Assembly: GCF_005491425.1 (NCBI RefSeq)
Contig: NZ_CP028083.1
Span: forward strand, 2,690,001 to 2,754,000
Direction: 5' to 3'
Source of the DNA: Lysinibacillus sp. SGAir0095
GTDB lineage: Bacteria; Bacillota; Bacilli; Bacillales_A; Planococcaceae
Length of the DNA: 64,000 nucleotides
Shown here: positions 8,529 through 15,489 of the stretch, one piece after another
Position numbering within the stretch: position 1 is the first letter of the stretch
Layout of the letters: each line of letters starts with the position of its first letter
Notes under the pieces: model-generated
Databases searched by the model: none
What the model was told of the DNA's origin: nothing
The model's input: only the letters and a program-made list of their open reading frames with translations
Position numbers and translations under genes: made by a program

Positions 8529-9494
8529 CTATATCTTAAGTAAAACTTTCCCCTCATACTTCCGGCTCTCTATCAACCTATGTGCATCTGCTGCATCACT
8601 TAGATTAAATACTTGTGCAATTGGGAGACTGATATGTCCAGAAGCAAAGAGCTCTATTACTTTTTCTGCAACAGGTGCCAAGCGCACTGGATCATGTTTT
8701 CTAGTTGTGCCCAAGCTAAATCCTTTAATCGTTCTACAGCTACTATGAACGTCATTTGTTGTAAATGTCCCTGCTTGGCCGCTGCTATTGCCGAATTGTA
8801 CTAGTGTTCCATAAATTGCCAAGCAATCTAAACTTTTTCTTGTCACCTTTCCTGCAACTGAATCAAAGATTAGATTTGCACCTTGATTATCTGTTTCTCT
8901 TAAAACCTCATCTGTAAATGTTTCATAAGTGTAGACAAGATCTGCGCCTAATTTCCTGACATAACTTACTTTTTCTAAACTGCCGACAGTCCCTATTATT
9001 TTTTGAACACCAAATAATTTAGCTAGCTGAACGAGCATCGAACCTACACCGCCTGCCGCACTATGGATGACAATGGTGTTCGTTTTTTTTACTTGTCCAA
9101 GCTCATGCAAAAGCATATAGGATAGGAATGATACGACTGGCATTGCCGCAGCCTGTTCAAATGAAAGGCTGGCTGGAATCTTGTAAACCAGATTTTCATT
9201 GGCTACCACATACTCTGCATATGAACCCGCTTTAGGAAAAGCAATCACCCGATCTCCTATCGAAAAAGGAGAATTCGGATTCGTCATTTCAACAGTTCCA
9301 GCCGCATCCAACCCTAATGTTAAAGGGAAAGTTGCTTTATCCTTATTCCCATTTCGGGCTTTAATATCTGCATAATTCACACCTGTAAACGCAACCTTGA
9401 TCAAACATTCACGATCACCTAATTTCGGTATTTCAAGATCTGTGTATCTAAGTACACCTGCATCCCCATATTCATTCTGAATTATTGCTTTCAT
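8529..9494 (-). CDS. zinc-independent MDR quinone oxidoreductase-like enzyme
   Basis: 321 residues. The medium-chain dehydrogenase/reductase pattern is clear: GVNYADIKARNG near residue 42, GLDAAGTV, and the NADPH fold AAGGVGSMLVQLAKLFGV. No catalytic zinc ligands are visible, which fits the quinone reductase/crotonase-reductase branch. The in-frame ATG after AAAGGAGGGGAATCAT decides the start (an upstream GTG would lie inside the ribosome site). Confidence 0.85.
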   Translation of the reverse strand: MKAIIQNEYGDAGVLRYTDLEIPKLGDRECLIKVAFTGVNYADIKARNGNKDKATFPLTLGLDAAGTVEMTNPNSPFSIGDRVIAFPKAGSYAEYVVANENLVYKIPASLSFEQAAAMPVVSFLSYMLLHELGQVKKTNTIVIHSAAGGVGSMLVQLAKLFGVQKIIGTVGSLEKVSYVRKLGADLVYTYETFTDEVLRETDNQGANLIFDSVAGKVTRKSLDCLAIYGTLVQFGNSSGQAGTFTTNDVHSSCRTIKGFSLGTTRKHDPVRLAPVAEKVIELFASGHISLPIAQVFNLSDAADAHRLIESRKYEGKVLLKI

Positions 9495-9670
9495 ATGATT
9501 CCCCTCCTTTGGCACTTACCAAAATTTTACCATTAACGGATTTAATAATGAAACTTTATTAATTTTATGGAATCTCATAAGATTTTCTTATTTAGTTAAC
9601 GAAAATTCTTATTATCCCTTCTACCAATCAATATTCTACGCTGCTAGTGAGGGCTCTACGAATCTCTATA

Positions 9671-10117
9671 TCATATATAATCTAGTATCTTCCTATCCAA
9701 CGAGTCAAGGTAGCCAATTTCTTCCTCCAAATCCCAGAGCTTTATTTCCGCTATCTCTTCATTTTCTTTAAATGGCTGGATTTTTTCAGTTGTTGTGAAA
9801 TATACGGGATTAAATTTAATCTCACCACTCATTGTATTTTTTGATTTCAACAATCCCTTAAATTCCATATCTGGTACTACTTGTCCAGTTTCTTCGTAGA
9901 GTTCCCGAATTGCACATTCCTTTGGTGTTTCTTCCCTTTCTCGAGTTCCAGCGGGTAATTCCCATTGCTTTCGCCAAATGTTATAGCACATTAGAAATTT
10001 CCCATCACATTTTATGACTGCAAATGAACCAGCAAGCGATTGATAATTATCCATTTCTTTCTCTGTAATATTAATAAAGTCAAGAAACACAAATCCATGA
10101 TAGTTAAGTTTATTCAA
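9671..10117 (-). CDS. Nudix hydrolase
   Basis: 148 residues. The full Nudix box is present: a glycine in AGTREREE, then REL and YEETG, matching Gx5Ex7REUxEExGU. Such enzymes cleave nucleoside diphosphate-linked compounds; this one cannot be assigned a substrate. The start is TTG, 7 nt after GGAGG. Confidence 0.85.
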   Translation of the reverse strand: MNKLNYHGFVFLDFINITEKEMDNYQSLAGSFAVIKCDGKFLMCYNIWRKQWELPAGTREREETPKECAIRELYEETGQVVPDMEFKGLLKSKNTMSGEIKFNPVYFTTTEKIQPFKENEEIAEIKLWDLEEEIGYLDSLDRKILDYI

Positions 10118-10194
10118 ATGCTTTCCTCCAGAAATTAATTAATATAGTACTCTAATTCTAATTTTTTATGGAATATTCCTATGTAATAAAAAAA

Positions 10195-10217
10195 TCGCCG
10201 AGAAAATTTCTCGACGA
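10195..10217 (-). terminator. strong terminator, leftward
   Basis: On the minus strand TCGTCGAGAA pairs with TTCTCGGCGA (one U-G pair) with a 3-nt loop and a following ATTTTTTT. It shows that a transcript from the right ends here, although the gene it serves (10,259-10,549) is doubtful. Confidence 0.7.
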
Positions 10218-10258
10218 AAAATCAAACTGATTAATAAGATGATTAAAGAAAAACAAAT

Positions 10259-10549
10259 TTAGAATGATAACAACTCTCCAGTCATCAAAAAAACAATGCA
10301 ATAAATGTCTGCGGGTATCCATAAAAGGGTTGGCGCCACTGGATTTAATTTTACTAATAGCCATATGATTGTGTTTTTGAACCCGCCGGTTGCTTCTAAT
10401 TCAGCTTCCAAGGCTTGGTGTGCATTGCTTTCATTTATTAACTTTACCTTGCTTAGACTAGAGTTATGATAATCGGCCTCCAAAAATGAATATTGAGGAT
10501 TTAAAATCGTCAAGTCTACACTCCCTCTTATCACTAATAAGTCCTTCAC
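10259..10549 (-). CDS. doubtful hypothetical protein
   Basis: An open frame of 96 codons with a GTG start but no ribosome site. It has a C-terminal hydrophobic part (WLLVKLNPVAPTLLWIPADIYCIVFLM). The only support is the strong terminator 40 bp downstream. It may be a decayed gene or a non-coding transcript. Confidence 0.2.
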   Translation of the reverse strand: MKDLLVIRGSVDLTILNPQYSFLEADYHNSSLSKVKLINESNAHQALEAELEATGGFKNTIIWLLVKLNPVAPTLLWIPADIYCIVFLMTGELLSF

Positions 10550-10720
10550 GGAAAAGTTGGAAGCAACAACAAAATAGGCATAAATAATAATTGGTTTTAT
10601 TATATTCAGGATATATAGTTAACATGACTGTTACTACTCCACATTTTGACGGAATTATATGCAATCCTTTCGAGTACTTCTTCCATCTCAACCAAATTGT
10701 TCGATCAGTGTGATGATTTG

Positions 10721-10939
10721 TTAGAAAGGTTTATAAGGTCGATTAGGGCAATACTTGCAATTAGGGTCACTACATTTCGATTCAGTCCACTCATTACATT
10801 CTGGACAAAAATAAGCATCAAATTCTTCATAATAAACTAAATTAGCCTTACAGTTCGAACACCATTGCTTTTGGGCAATATGACCATAAAATTCAAAATC
10901 ACCAATCTTTACTTTATCATCTACTTGTACTATTTTCAT
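10721..10939 (-). CDS. small zinc-ribbon protein
   Basis: 72 residues. Three cysteine pairs (CSNC, CPEC and a C-terminal CKYC) make zinc binding likely; CSNC and CPEC are spaced like a zinc ribbon. The start ATG after AAGGAGAATAACC replaces a longer frame that would begin 27 bp upstream. Function unknown. Confidence 0.7.
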   Translation of the reverse strand: MKIVQVDDKVKIGDFEFYGHIAQKQWCSNCKANLVYYEEFDAYFCPECNEWTESKCSDPNCKYCPNRPYKPF

Positions 10940-11164
10940 GGTTATTCTCCTTAAAGGCAAATTCAATAGTCGCTAGAGGCTTTATTCAAATTACGATTCA
11001 TTTTTCACTATCATTTAACCTCAATTAATAAATTATCTATTTTTAGTGGGAGAAGATTGGCTGAACACTAATTTGCAAGTTAGTAACAAACCCCTCCCTT
11101 TTCATCTATTATATTGCTCCTTTAAATATTAATTCCATTTATAGCCACCTTTCCAAAATAAAAA

Positions 11165-11184
11165 CCTTCCACAAAAATGGAAGG
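11165..11184 (-). terminator. terminator after hypothetical gene
   Basis: The stem CCTTCC/GGAAGG is followed on the minus strand by TTTTTATTTTGG, 18 bp past the stop codon of the gene at 11,202. Confidence 0.6.
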
Positions 11185-11201
11185 ATAATTGTTTTTAACC
11201 A

Positions 11202-11567
11202 TTATTTACAGATTGCACCCATGCTTTCTAAAAAGATTCTGGCATCAGTATTTAGATAATTTATCGTCTCTTTTTTCAGGAGCAATAGCTCGTTTCCTTT
11301 TATATTGCGTTTCATACCTCTAATATCAAGCCTGGTTGCGTATACGTTAAGAGTATTTATTACAGTAATCTCCATTTTTGTTAACGATGCTTCTCCAGAT
11401 TCTAACTGTTCGTATAGAAACTTTAGTAGTTCTCTCGCATTTCTTTTTAAGTGAATTCTATTTTGATTTACTAACTCAATATTTTCCTCGATGTATTTTC
11501 TTGCTGTAGTAAATTCTAACTCATCCACTGATTTATTAATTTTTAAAATTAGTTCTTTTATATCCAA
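11202..11567 (-). CDS. hypothetical all-helical protein
   Basis: 121 residues, mostly predicted helix, with a TTG start after AAAGGGG. It has repeated leucine/isoleucine heptads (ELILKINKSVDELEF, KFLYEQLESGE). No family is recognised. A dedicated terminator follows. Confidence 0.55.
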   Translation of the reverse strand: MDIKELILKINKSVDELEFTTARKYIEENIELVNQNRIHLKRNARELLKFLYEQLESGEASLTKMEITVINTLNVYATRLDIRGMKRNIKGNELLLLKKETINYLNTDARIFLESMGAICK

Positions 11568-11728
11568 TACTAAAGCCCCTTTAATTTTTATTCCAACTAG
11601 GTATATCGGATAATAATAGGAATGTTTTATATTGAACTTTAGATATATTTAAAACTATAATCATGAGTACCGTATATCATTACTGGGCTATGCAAAAGAA
11701 CAGCACACTCAAACGAAGGTGCCTAGCA

Positions 11729-12235
11729 TTATTTTATCTTTATATTTTCAATATATATTTCAACATCTTTCAATAACTGTTTAAATAATATCCTATTTTT
11801 CTTTGTAATTTTTATTCTTTCATTTTTCCTTGCTGTCTTTAAAGAAAAGTCTTCGTGAACAATAAAGCTTCTAAGATCTGCTAAGATTTTAGTATTATTC
11901 TTAAAATTTAAAAAATCACTCATTTTTTCCTCTAAATCAAGAATTACATTAACATCAGATGTATTTCTATATTTCCCATCAAAAATCACTTTATAGATAT
12001 CTTTTAGCAGTTGTTCAATTAGTGCATACAGCTCAACAGTTAGTGATGCATATTTCCGATCTTTACGGCGACCATATAATTCTTCCAATTCATAATCACT
12101 CAATAGCTCTACCCATTTAAAAGTACCGGATTTATTTGAAGTTTGTTTAACAATTTGATGGAATTCCTTTTCAACCAAATAAAGATCCGCGAGTGCATGA
12201 TCTATTAACTTCTTAATAACCTTCTTTTTACCCAA
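11729..12235 (-). CDS. HEPN-like helical protein
   Basis: 168 residues, all helical and basic. The segment LADLRSFIVHEDFS holds an arginine and histidine four residues apart (Rx4H), the pattern of HEPN ribonuclease/nucleotidyl-transfer-associated proteins, and it lies in the last third as expected; the middle helix SLTVELYALIEQLLKDIYK is also HEPN-like. If active it would be an RNA-cutting enzyme; it might instead be a non-catalytic relative. The start is TTG after GGAAGGTGTG. No partner nucleotidyltransferase lies next to it. Confidence 0.5.
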   Translation of the reverse strand: MGKKKVIKKLIDHALADLYLVEKEFHQIVKQTSNKSGTFKWVELLSDYELEELYGRRKDRKYASLTVELYALIEQLLKDIYKVIFDGKYRNTSDVNVILDLEEKMSDFLNFKNNTKILADLRSFIVHEDFSLKTARKNERIKITKKNRILFKQLLKDVEIYIENIKIK

Positions 12236-12348
12236 TTAAAACACACCTTCCATCGAATGAATCGTCATTCCCCTTTATTAAAATGAATATTGTTTAATTG
12301 TTTAGGAAGATATTTCCTGCACTCTTTTCACGCAATTTTAAGTTTAAT

Positions 12349-12393
12349 AAAAAAGGGTTCTGGATTGATGACCGAATCCTCTAGTGGATTCCC
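12349..12393. repeat. diverged hairpin repeat, copy 1
   Basis: A short stretch starting AAAAAAGGG, with GATGACCGAA in the middle and ending GATTCCC. It matches a second stretch at 13,431-13,474 in layout and most bases. The rest of the gap 12,236-12,748 shows no gene. Confidence 0.35.
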
Positions 12394-12748
12394 AATTTCT
12401 CCACACCCCTTTCAAATACCATACCCGAAAAATACGTCTACCCCCCTATTATTGTTTTACAAAGTTCTTCAATAAAATTTACAGGCAGAATCTTCTGCGT
12501 TGGAAATCGGCTGGTTGTCTCGAACAACTTGAAGACTCACTAATCTTCTCTCATAGTCACGTCGCCTAGTAATATATAGGCCATATTTTGAAAAATGAAA
12601 CCTCTAGTTAATAAGATAGGGCTTACCACGTTTTGCAAAGGTGTATTAGGGATAATTAGACAGTATAGAACCACGCAGCTATTTCTTAAAAAGATCGTTA
12701 GCTTTACTATTTCGAGGTCGTAATTTCTAAAATTCGGAGGAAATTGAT

Positions 12749-13258
12749 ATGGAATTTCTCATTATTTTATTTGCGAAAGTAATCGAGGTTTCTTTGAGTA
12801 CGGTTCGGACTGTTTTTATTTCAAAAGGGATGAAGGGCTACTCTTCTTTCATTGCATTCATTGAAGTTCTGATTTGGTTAAAGGTAGTCAGTGTAGTATT
12901 AATCGACATTAGCGAAAATCCTGCAAATATGGTCGCTTATGCGATTGGCTTTGCAATCGGGAACTATATTGGCATATGGCTGGAATCCAAATTGGCCATA
13001 GGACTTATTACCATTCAAGTCATTGTGGATGAAAGTGTGGGACAAGAATTGGCAAACTACTTGCGAAGCCAGAACGTCGCCGTTACTGTCATGCATGGAG
13101 AAGGTAGAGACACTAACCGAAGCATCCTGATCCTCCATTTAAAGCGTAAAATCAAAGATAAAGTGATCCAAGACATTGAGCAAAAAGTTGATAAAGCACT
13201 TATTACAGCATCTGATGTAAAAGTCATTCATGGTGGATATGGTTTACTTAGAAAGTAA
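12749..13258 (+). CDS. UPF0316 (DUF2179/DUF5698) membrane protein
   Basis: 169 residues. Three membrane helices in the first 70 residues, including the family signature FAKVIEVSLSTVRTVFISKG, lead into a C-terminal cytosolic domain with GLITIQVIV and ITASDVKVIHGG. This matches UPF0316 in length and order. The role is unknown; the C-terminal DUF2179 fold is thought to bind small ligands. Ribosome site GGAGGAAATTGAT. It is alone on the plus strand, with its own terminator. Confidence 0.85.
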   Translation: MEFLIILFAKVIEVSLSTVRTVFISKGMKGYSSFIAFIEVLIWLKVVSVVLIDISENPANMVAYAIGFAIGNYIGIWLESKLAIGLITIQVIVDESVGQELANYLRSQNVAVTVMHGEGRDTNRSILILHLKRKIKDKVIQDIEQKVDKALITASDVKVIHGGYGLLRK

Positions 13259-13281
13259 TCGATTATATTTGAATTGCAAAA

Positions 13282-13309
13282 AAAGAGATGCTTGAGATAG
13301 CGTCTCTTT
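13282..13309 (+). terminator. terminator after UPF0316 gene
   Basis: AAAGAGATGC pairs with GCGTCTCTTT (one wobble) and is followed by a short T run. It lies 24 bp past the stop codon. Confidence 0.75.
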
Positions 13310-13430
13310 TTGAATGTTACGAATTATCCATTTTATCCATATTATGCTGTTTTATATTTACGATAATGAAAGACTTTGCAATGGATTCGCCCCTAACAAA
13401 ACACTCAATTATTGTATTTAGAGAAAAACA

Positions 13431-13474
13431 AAAAAGGGATTCTGCATCGATGACCGAAGCCACGATAGAATCCC
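13431..13474. repeat. diverged hairpin repeat, copy 2
   Basis: Related to the stretch at 12,349-12,393. Here GGGATTCT pairs exactly with AGAATCCC across GATGACCGAA, so it could fold as RNA or DNA hairpin. It lies in the 475-bp gap 13,261-13,735, which shows no convincing gene. Confidence 0.4.
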
Positions 13475-13735
13475 TTTCATCACAAATCCATAGGTATCAA
13501 GGATTTGTATTCGTTATTATGACGTCCCAGGAGGACATATAATAAAGGTGTACAACCCTATATTTATCAATATACAAAAGCCCATTTGTGTAATAATGGT
13601 GTAACATTACAAGTCAGTTTATCCTTATTCAATCGAATTATATATATCTTAGTTACCAATTTTATTTCCAAATTTCATTATAGCTTTTTCTATCTTTTAC
13701 CAATAAAATAAAATTAATAAAGAGGAGGATGAACT

Positions 13736-14185
13736 ATGGCCAAAGTATTCGAATTTAAATCTAATGGAAAGTTCATTGTGATTGTGGATGATTATAGTGT
13801 AAAAGTACAACCAAAAGGAATAATGAACTTTATGACTCTCGGGGGCTCTAAAGGTGAGAAGTCTATCCCTATTAGTTCAATATCAGCCATTCAATTTAAA
13901 AAGCCTTCAATAACAACGGGCTATATTCAATTCGCTTATGCAGGATCCATTGAAACAAAAGCTGGCACATTAAGTGCAGCAGCTGATGAAAACTCAATTA
14001 CGTTTCATAAAAAGGATTTGGCCAAAGCAGAAGAGTTAGTTGCTCTGATTGAAAGTAAAAGACAAAATCCTATAGCCCAAGTTTCAGCAGCAGATGAATT
14101 AAAGAAATTTAAAGAGTTATTAGATGAAGGAATTTTAACGAAAGAGGAATTTGAGGCTAAGAAAAAACAGTTGCTTGGCATTTAA
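13736..14185 (+). CDS. DUF4429-like protein with C-terminal SHOCT domain
   Basis: 149 residues. Residues 1-105 form a beta-rich PH-like region (FEFKSNGKFIVIVDDYSVKVQ, SIPISSISAIQFKKP) as in DUF4429 proteins. The last 30 residues are a SHOCT domain (ELKKFKELLDEGILTKEEFEAKKKQLLG), a short oligomerisation motif. Ribosome site GAGGAGGATGAACT. It is transcribed with a small membrane protein gene that begins 2 bp after its stop codon. Such proteins are often found near phage DNA, but the function is not known. Confidence 0.8.
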   Translation: MAKVFEFKSNGKFIVIVDDYSVKVQPKGIMNFMTLGGSKGEKSIPISSISAIQFKKPSITTGYIQFAYAGSIETKAGTLSAAADENSITFHKKDLAKAEELVALIESKRQNPIAQVSAADELKKFKELLDEGILTKEEFEAKKKQLLGI

Positions 14186-14186
14186 T

Positions 14187-14453
14187 ATGAGCAGATATAG
14201 AAGAGGTCAAAATTGGTCTATAGTCTGGGGATTATATTTATTCTCGCCAATAATCTTATTATTTACTTTGTTTGGATTAAATGTAGTGGCAAACTTATTC
14301 TTAGGGTACGTTAGTTTTTTTACTGATGTATTAGGTATTCCAGAAAAGTCATTATTATTGATAGCAGCTACATTTGGCACACCAGTTTTTTTAGTTTTTA
14401 TAGGTTTTGTTTTATACACAAATCTAAGAGGGCAAATACAATCTAAGAAATGA
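14187..14453 (+). CDS. small two-helix membrane protein
   Basis: 88 residues, starting MSRYRRGQNWSIVWG, with two membrane helices (LYLFSPIILLFTLFGLNVV and LLIAATFGTPVFLVFIGFVL). The ATG at 14,187 is preferred over an upstream frame that overlaps the DUF4429 gene. Translationally coupled to that gene. No family recognised. Confidence 0.6.
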   Translation: MSRYRRGQNWSIVWGLYLFSPIILLFTLFGLNVVANLFLGYVSFFTDVLGIPEKSLLLIAATFGTPVFLVFIGFVLYTNLRGQIQSKK

Positions 14454-14473
14454 GTCACTCAGTTTGAGTGACT
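14453..14473. terminator. terminator between convergent genes
   Basis: AGTCACTC pairs with GAGTGACT across a 5-nt loop, with TTTTTATT on the plus strand. It marks the border between the chromosomal plus-strand pair and the minus-strand accessory block. Confidence 0.75.
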
Positions 14474-14478
14474 TTTTA

Positions 14479-14808
14479 TTATTCATAAATATCAACCTTA
14501 ATGATGTACTTCAAGTACAGTTTAAAAGGAAAATCATCTGTACTAATTTTAATTGCTTGATCATTAGGTAGCAATTCTAGAATCTGACCGTGAAATTCTT
14601 CCGACCGTTTATTCTTCCAGTAGTTAATAGAGATATTAGAATTAGCTTGATAAGCAATATTCAAGTCATCAGCTAAAGCATTCAGACTAAACTCGTCATA
14701 TTGAGGTTCAGTAATATCATTATCGCTTTCGTACCATTCTCTAATATCCCGAACATGCTCAGTTAACATCATGGCAGTCCACTTCTTATTACCTCTATCT
14801 TTTAACAA
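14479..14808 (-). CDS. YolD-like protein
   Basis: About 109 residues. The family signature DRGNKKWTAMMLTEHV lies at the start and the rest is a small beta-barrel-like fold. YolD proteins are usually encoded beside SOS-induced Y-family polymerases (UvrX/YqjW type) in Bacillus and its prophages. The TTG at 14,808 is preferred because AAGGTGGGG lies 6 nt ahead; a GTG at 14,820 is the other option. Last gene of a LexA-controlled operon that lacks the polymerase. Confidence 0.8.
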   Translation of the reverse strand: MLKDRGNKKWTAMMLTEHVRDIREWYESDNDITEPQYDEFSLNALADDLNIAYQANSNISINYWKNKRSEEFHGQILELLPNDQAIKISTDDFPFKLYLKYIIKVDIYE

Positions 14809-14826
14809 ATACGTCCCCACCTTTTG

Positions 14827-15168
14827 TTAATTTGTTAAACCTAATAATCGTTTTACTTCCACTTCACAATGGTTTTTAAGTGCAATGTTTGAATATCTTT
14901 TTTCTGAAACCACCCCCTTCTCTATTACTGAATAAACTGTGAAGTCTCCATCCAGTTTACTTCCTTGTAATTTAACTCCATTCTTCCCCAGGTCAACTTT
15001 TATGTTTTTCAATTCGTTATACATCTCGTTAACCTTAGAGTCAAACCACATTTCAAAAGCTCTTTGCATTTTAAAGTTTCCGATATGTTTGCGATCCCTT
15101 TCTAGAGTCCTTATGGTTAGATCTAAAATGATTTGTTTATGTATTTGTTCGATATTATTAAAATTCAT
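14827..15168 (-). CDS. hypothetical protein in SOS-type operon
   Basis: 113 residues, mostly helical with a beta hairpin near residues 65-85 (VKLQGSKLDGDFTVYSVIEKG). No family is recognised. Its start ATG overlaps the stop of the WYL-like gene (ATGA), so translation is coupled. Expressed from the twin LexA-box promoter region. Confidence 0.6.
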   Translation of the reverse strand: MNFNNIEQIHKQIILDLTIRTLERDRKHIGNFKMQRAFEMWFDSKVNEMYNELKNIKVDLGKNGVKLQGSKLDGDFTVYSVIEKGVVSEKRYSNIALKNHCEVEVKRLLGLTN

Positions 15169-15386
15169 ATCACTTCACGCTCTTTTCGGATTACTGGGAC
15201 TATGACAAGGACATTTTCGATAATGAAAGTACGAGTTGCATGCTTTAAGAAACAATACGCGCTAAAAGAATCATCTGTAATTTTTGTGACTTTAATACGT
15301 CTCTTACTGATCTCACCATTTTTTGCAATGTACATCATTTCAATTACTTGGTTACGTTCCAGCAATTTTACCAATTGAGCTCTCAT
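15165..15386 (-). CDS. short WYL-domain-like protein
   Basis: 73 residues. The strand pattern VIEMMYIAKNGEISKRRIKVTKI, then SAYCFLKHATRTFIIENVL resembles the end of a WYL domain, a ligand- or nucleic-acid-sensing module of bacterial regulators. It lacks any HTH, so it is a stand-alone WYL-like sensor. First gene of the operon; ribosome site GGAGGGGTATT. Two LexA boxes lie 18-61 bp upstream. Confidence 0.6.
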   Translation of the reverse strand: MRAQLVKLLERNQVIEMMYIAKNGEISKRRIKVTKITDDSFSAYCFLKHATRTFIIENVLVIVPVIRKEREVI

Positions 15387-15403
15387 AATACCCCTCCAAC
15401 AAT

Positions 15404-15417
15404 CGAACTAACGTTCT
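15404..15417 (-). promoter_or_regulatory. LexA (DinR) box 1
   Basis: CGAACTAACGTTCT matches the Bacillus LexA operator pattern CGAAC-N4-GTTCG with one change at the end. It lies 18 bp upstream of the start codon of the WYL-like gene. Confidence 0.75.
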
Positions 15418-15433
15418 TATTTCATTCGATTAT

Positions 15434-15447
15434 AGAACAAATGTTCT
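15434..15447 (-). promoter_or_regulatory. LexA (DinR) box 2
   Basis: AGAACAAATGTTCT is a second near-palindromic GAAC-N4-GTTC site, 30 bp (about three helical turns) from box 1. Two boxes on one face would allow cooperative LexA repression and SOS induction. Confidence 0.75.
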
Positions 15448-15465
15448 TATGTTAGCAATAGAAAA

Positions 15466-15488
15466 AACCAGGAAATGAATACCTGGTT
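15466..15488 (-). terminator. terminator after ATPase gene
   Basis: AACCAGG pairs with CCTGGTT and is followed on the minus strand by TTTTTTC, immediately after the stop codon of the gene at 15,490. It insulates the LexA-controlled promoter from the ATPase operon. Confidence 0.7.
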
Positions 15489-15489
15489 A

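Noticed and set aside
10464-10691. A 75-codon minus-strand open frame
   Set aside because: Overlaps another doubtful frame, has no ribosome site and cysteine-rich random composition.
13288-13542. An 84-codon plus-strand open frame
   Set aside because: It begins inside the terminator of the UPF0316 gene and has no ribosome site.
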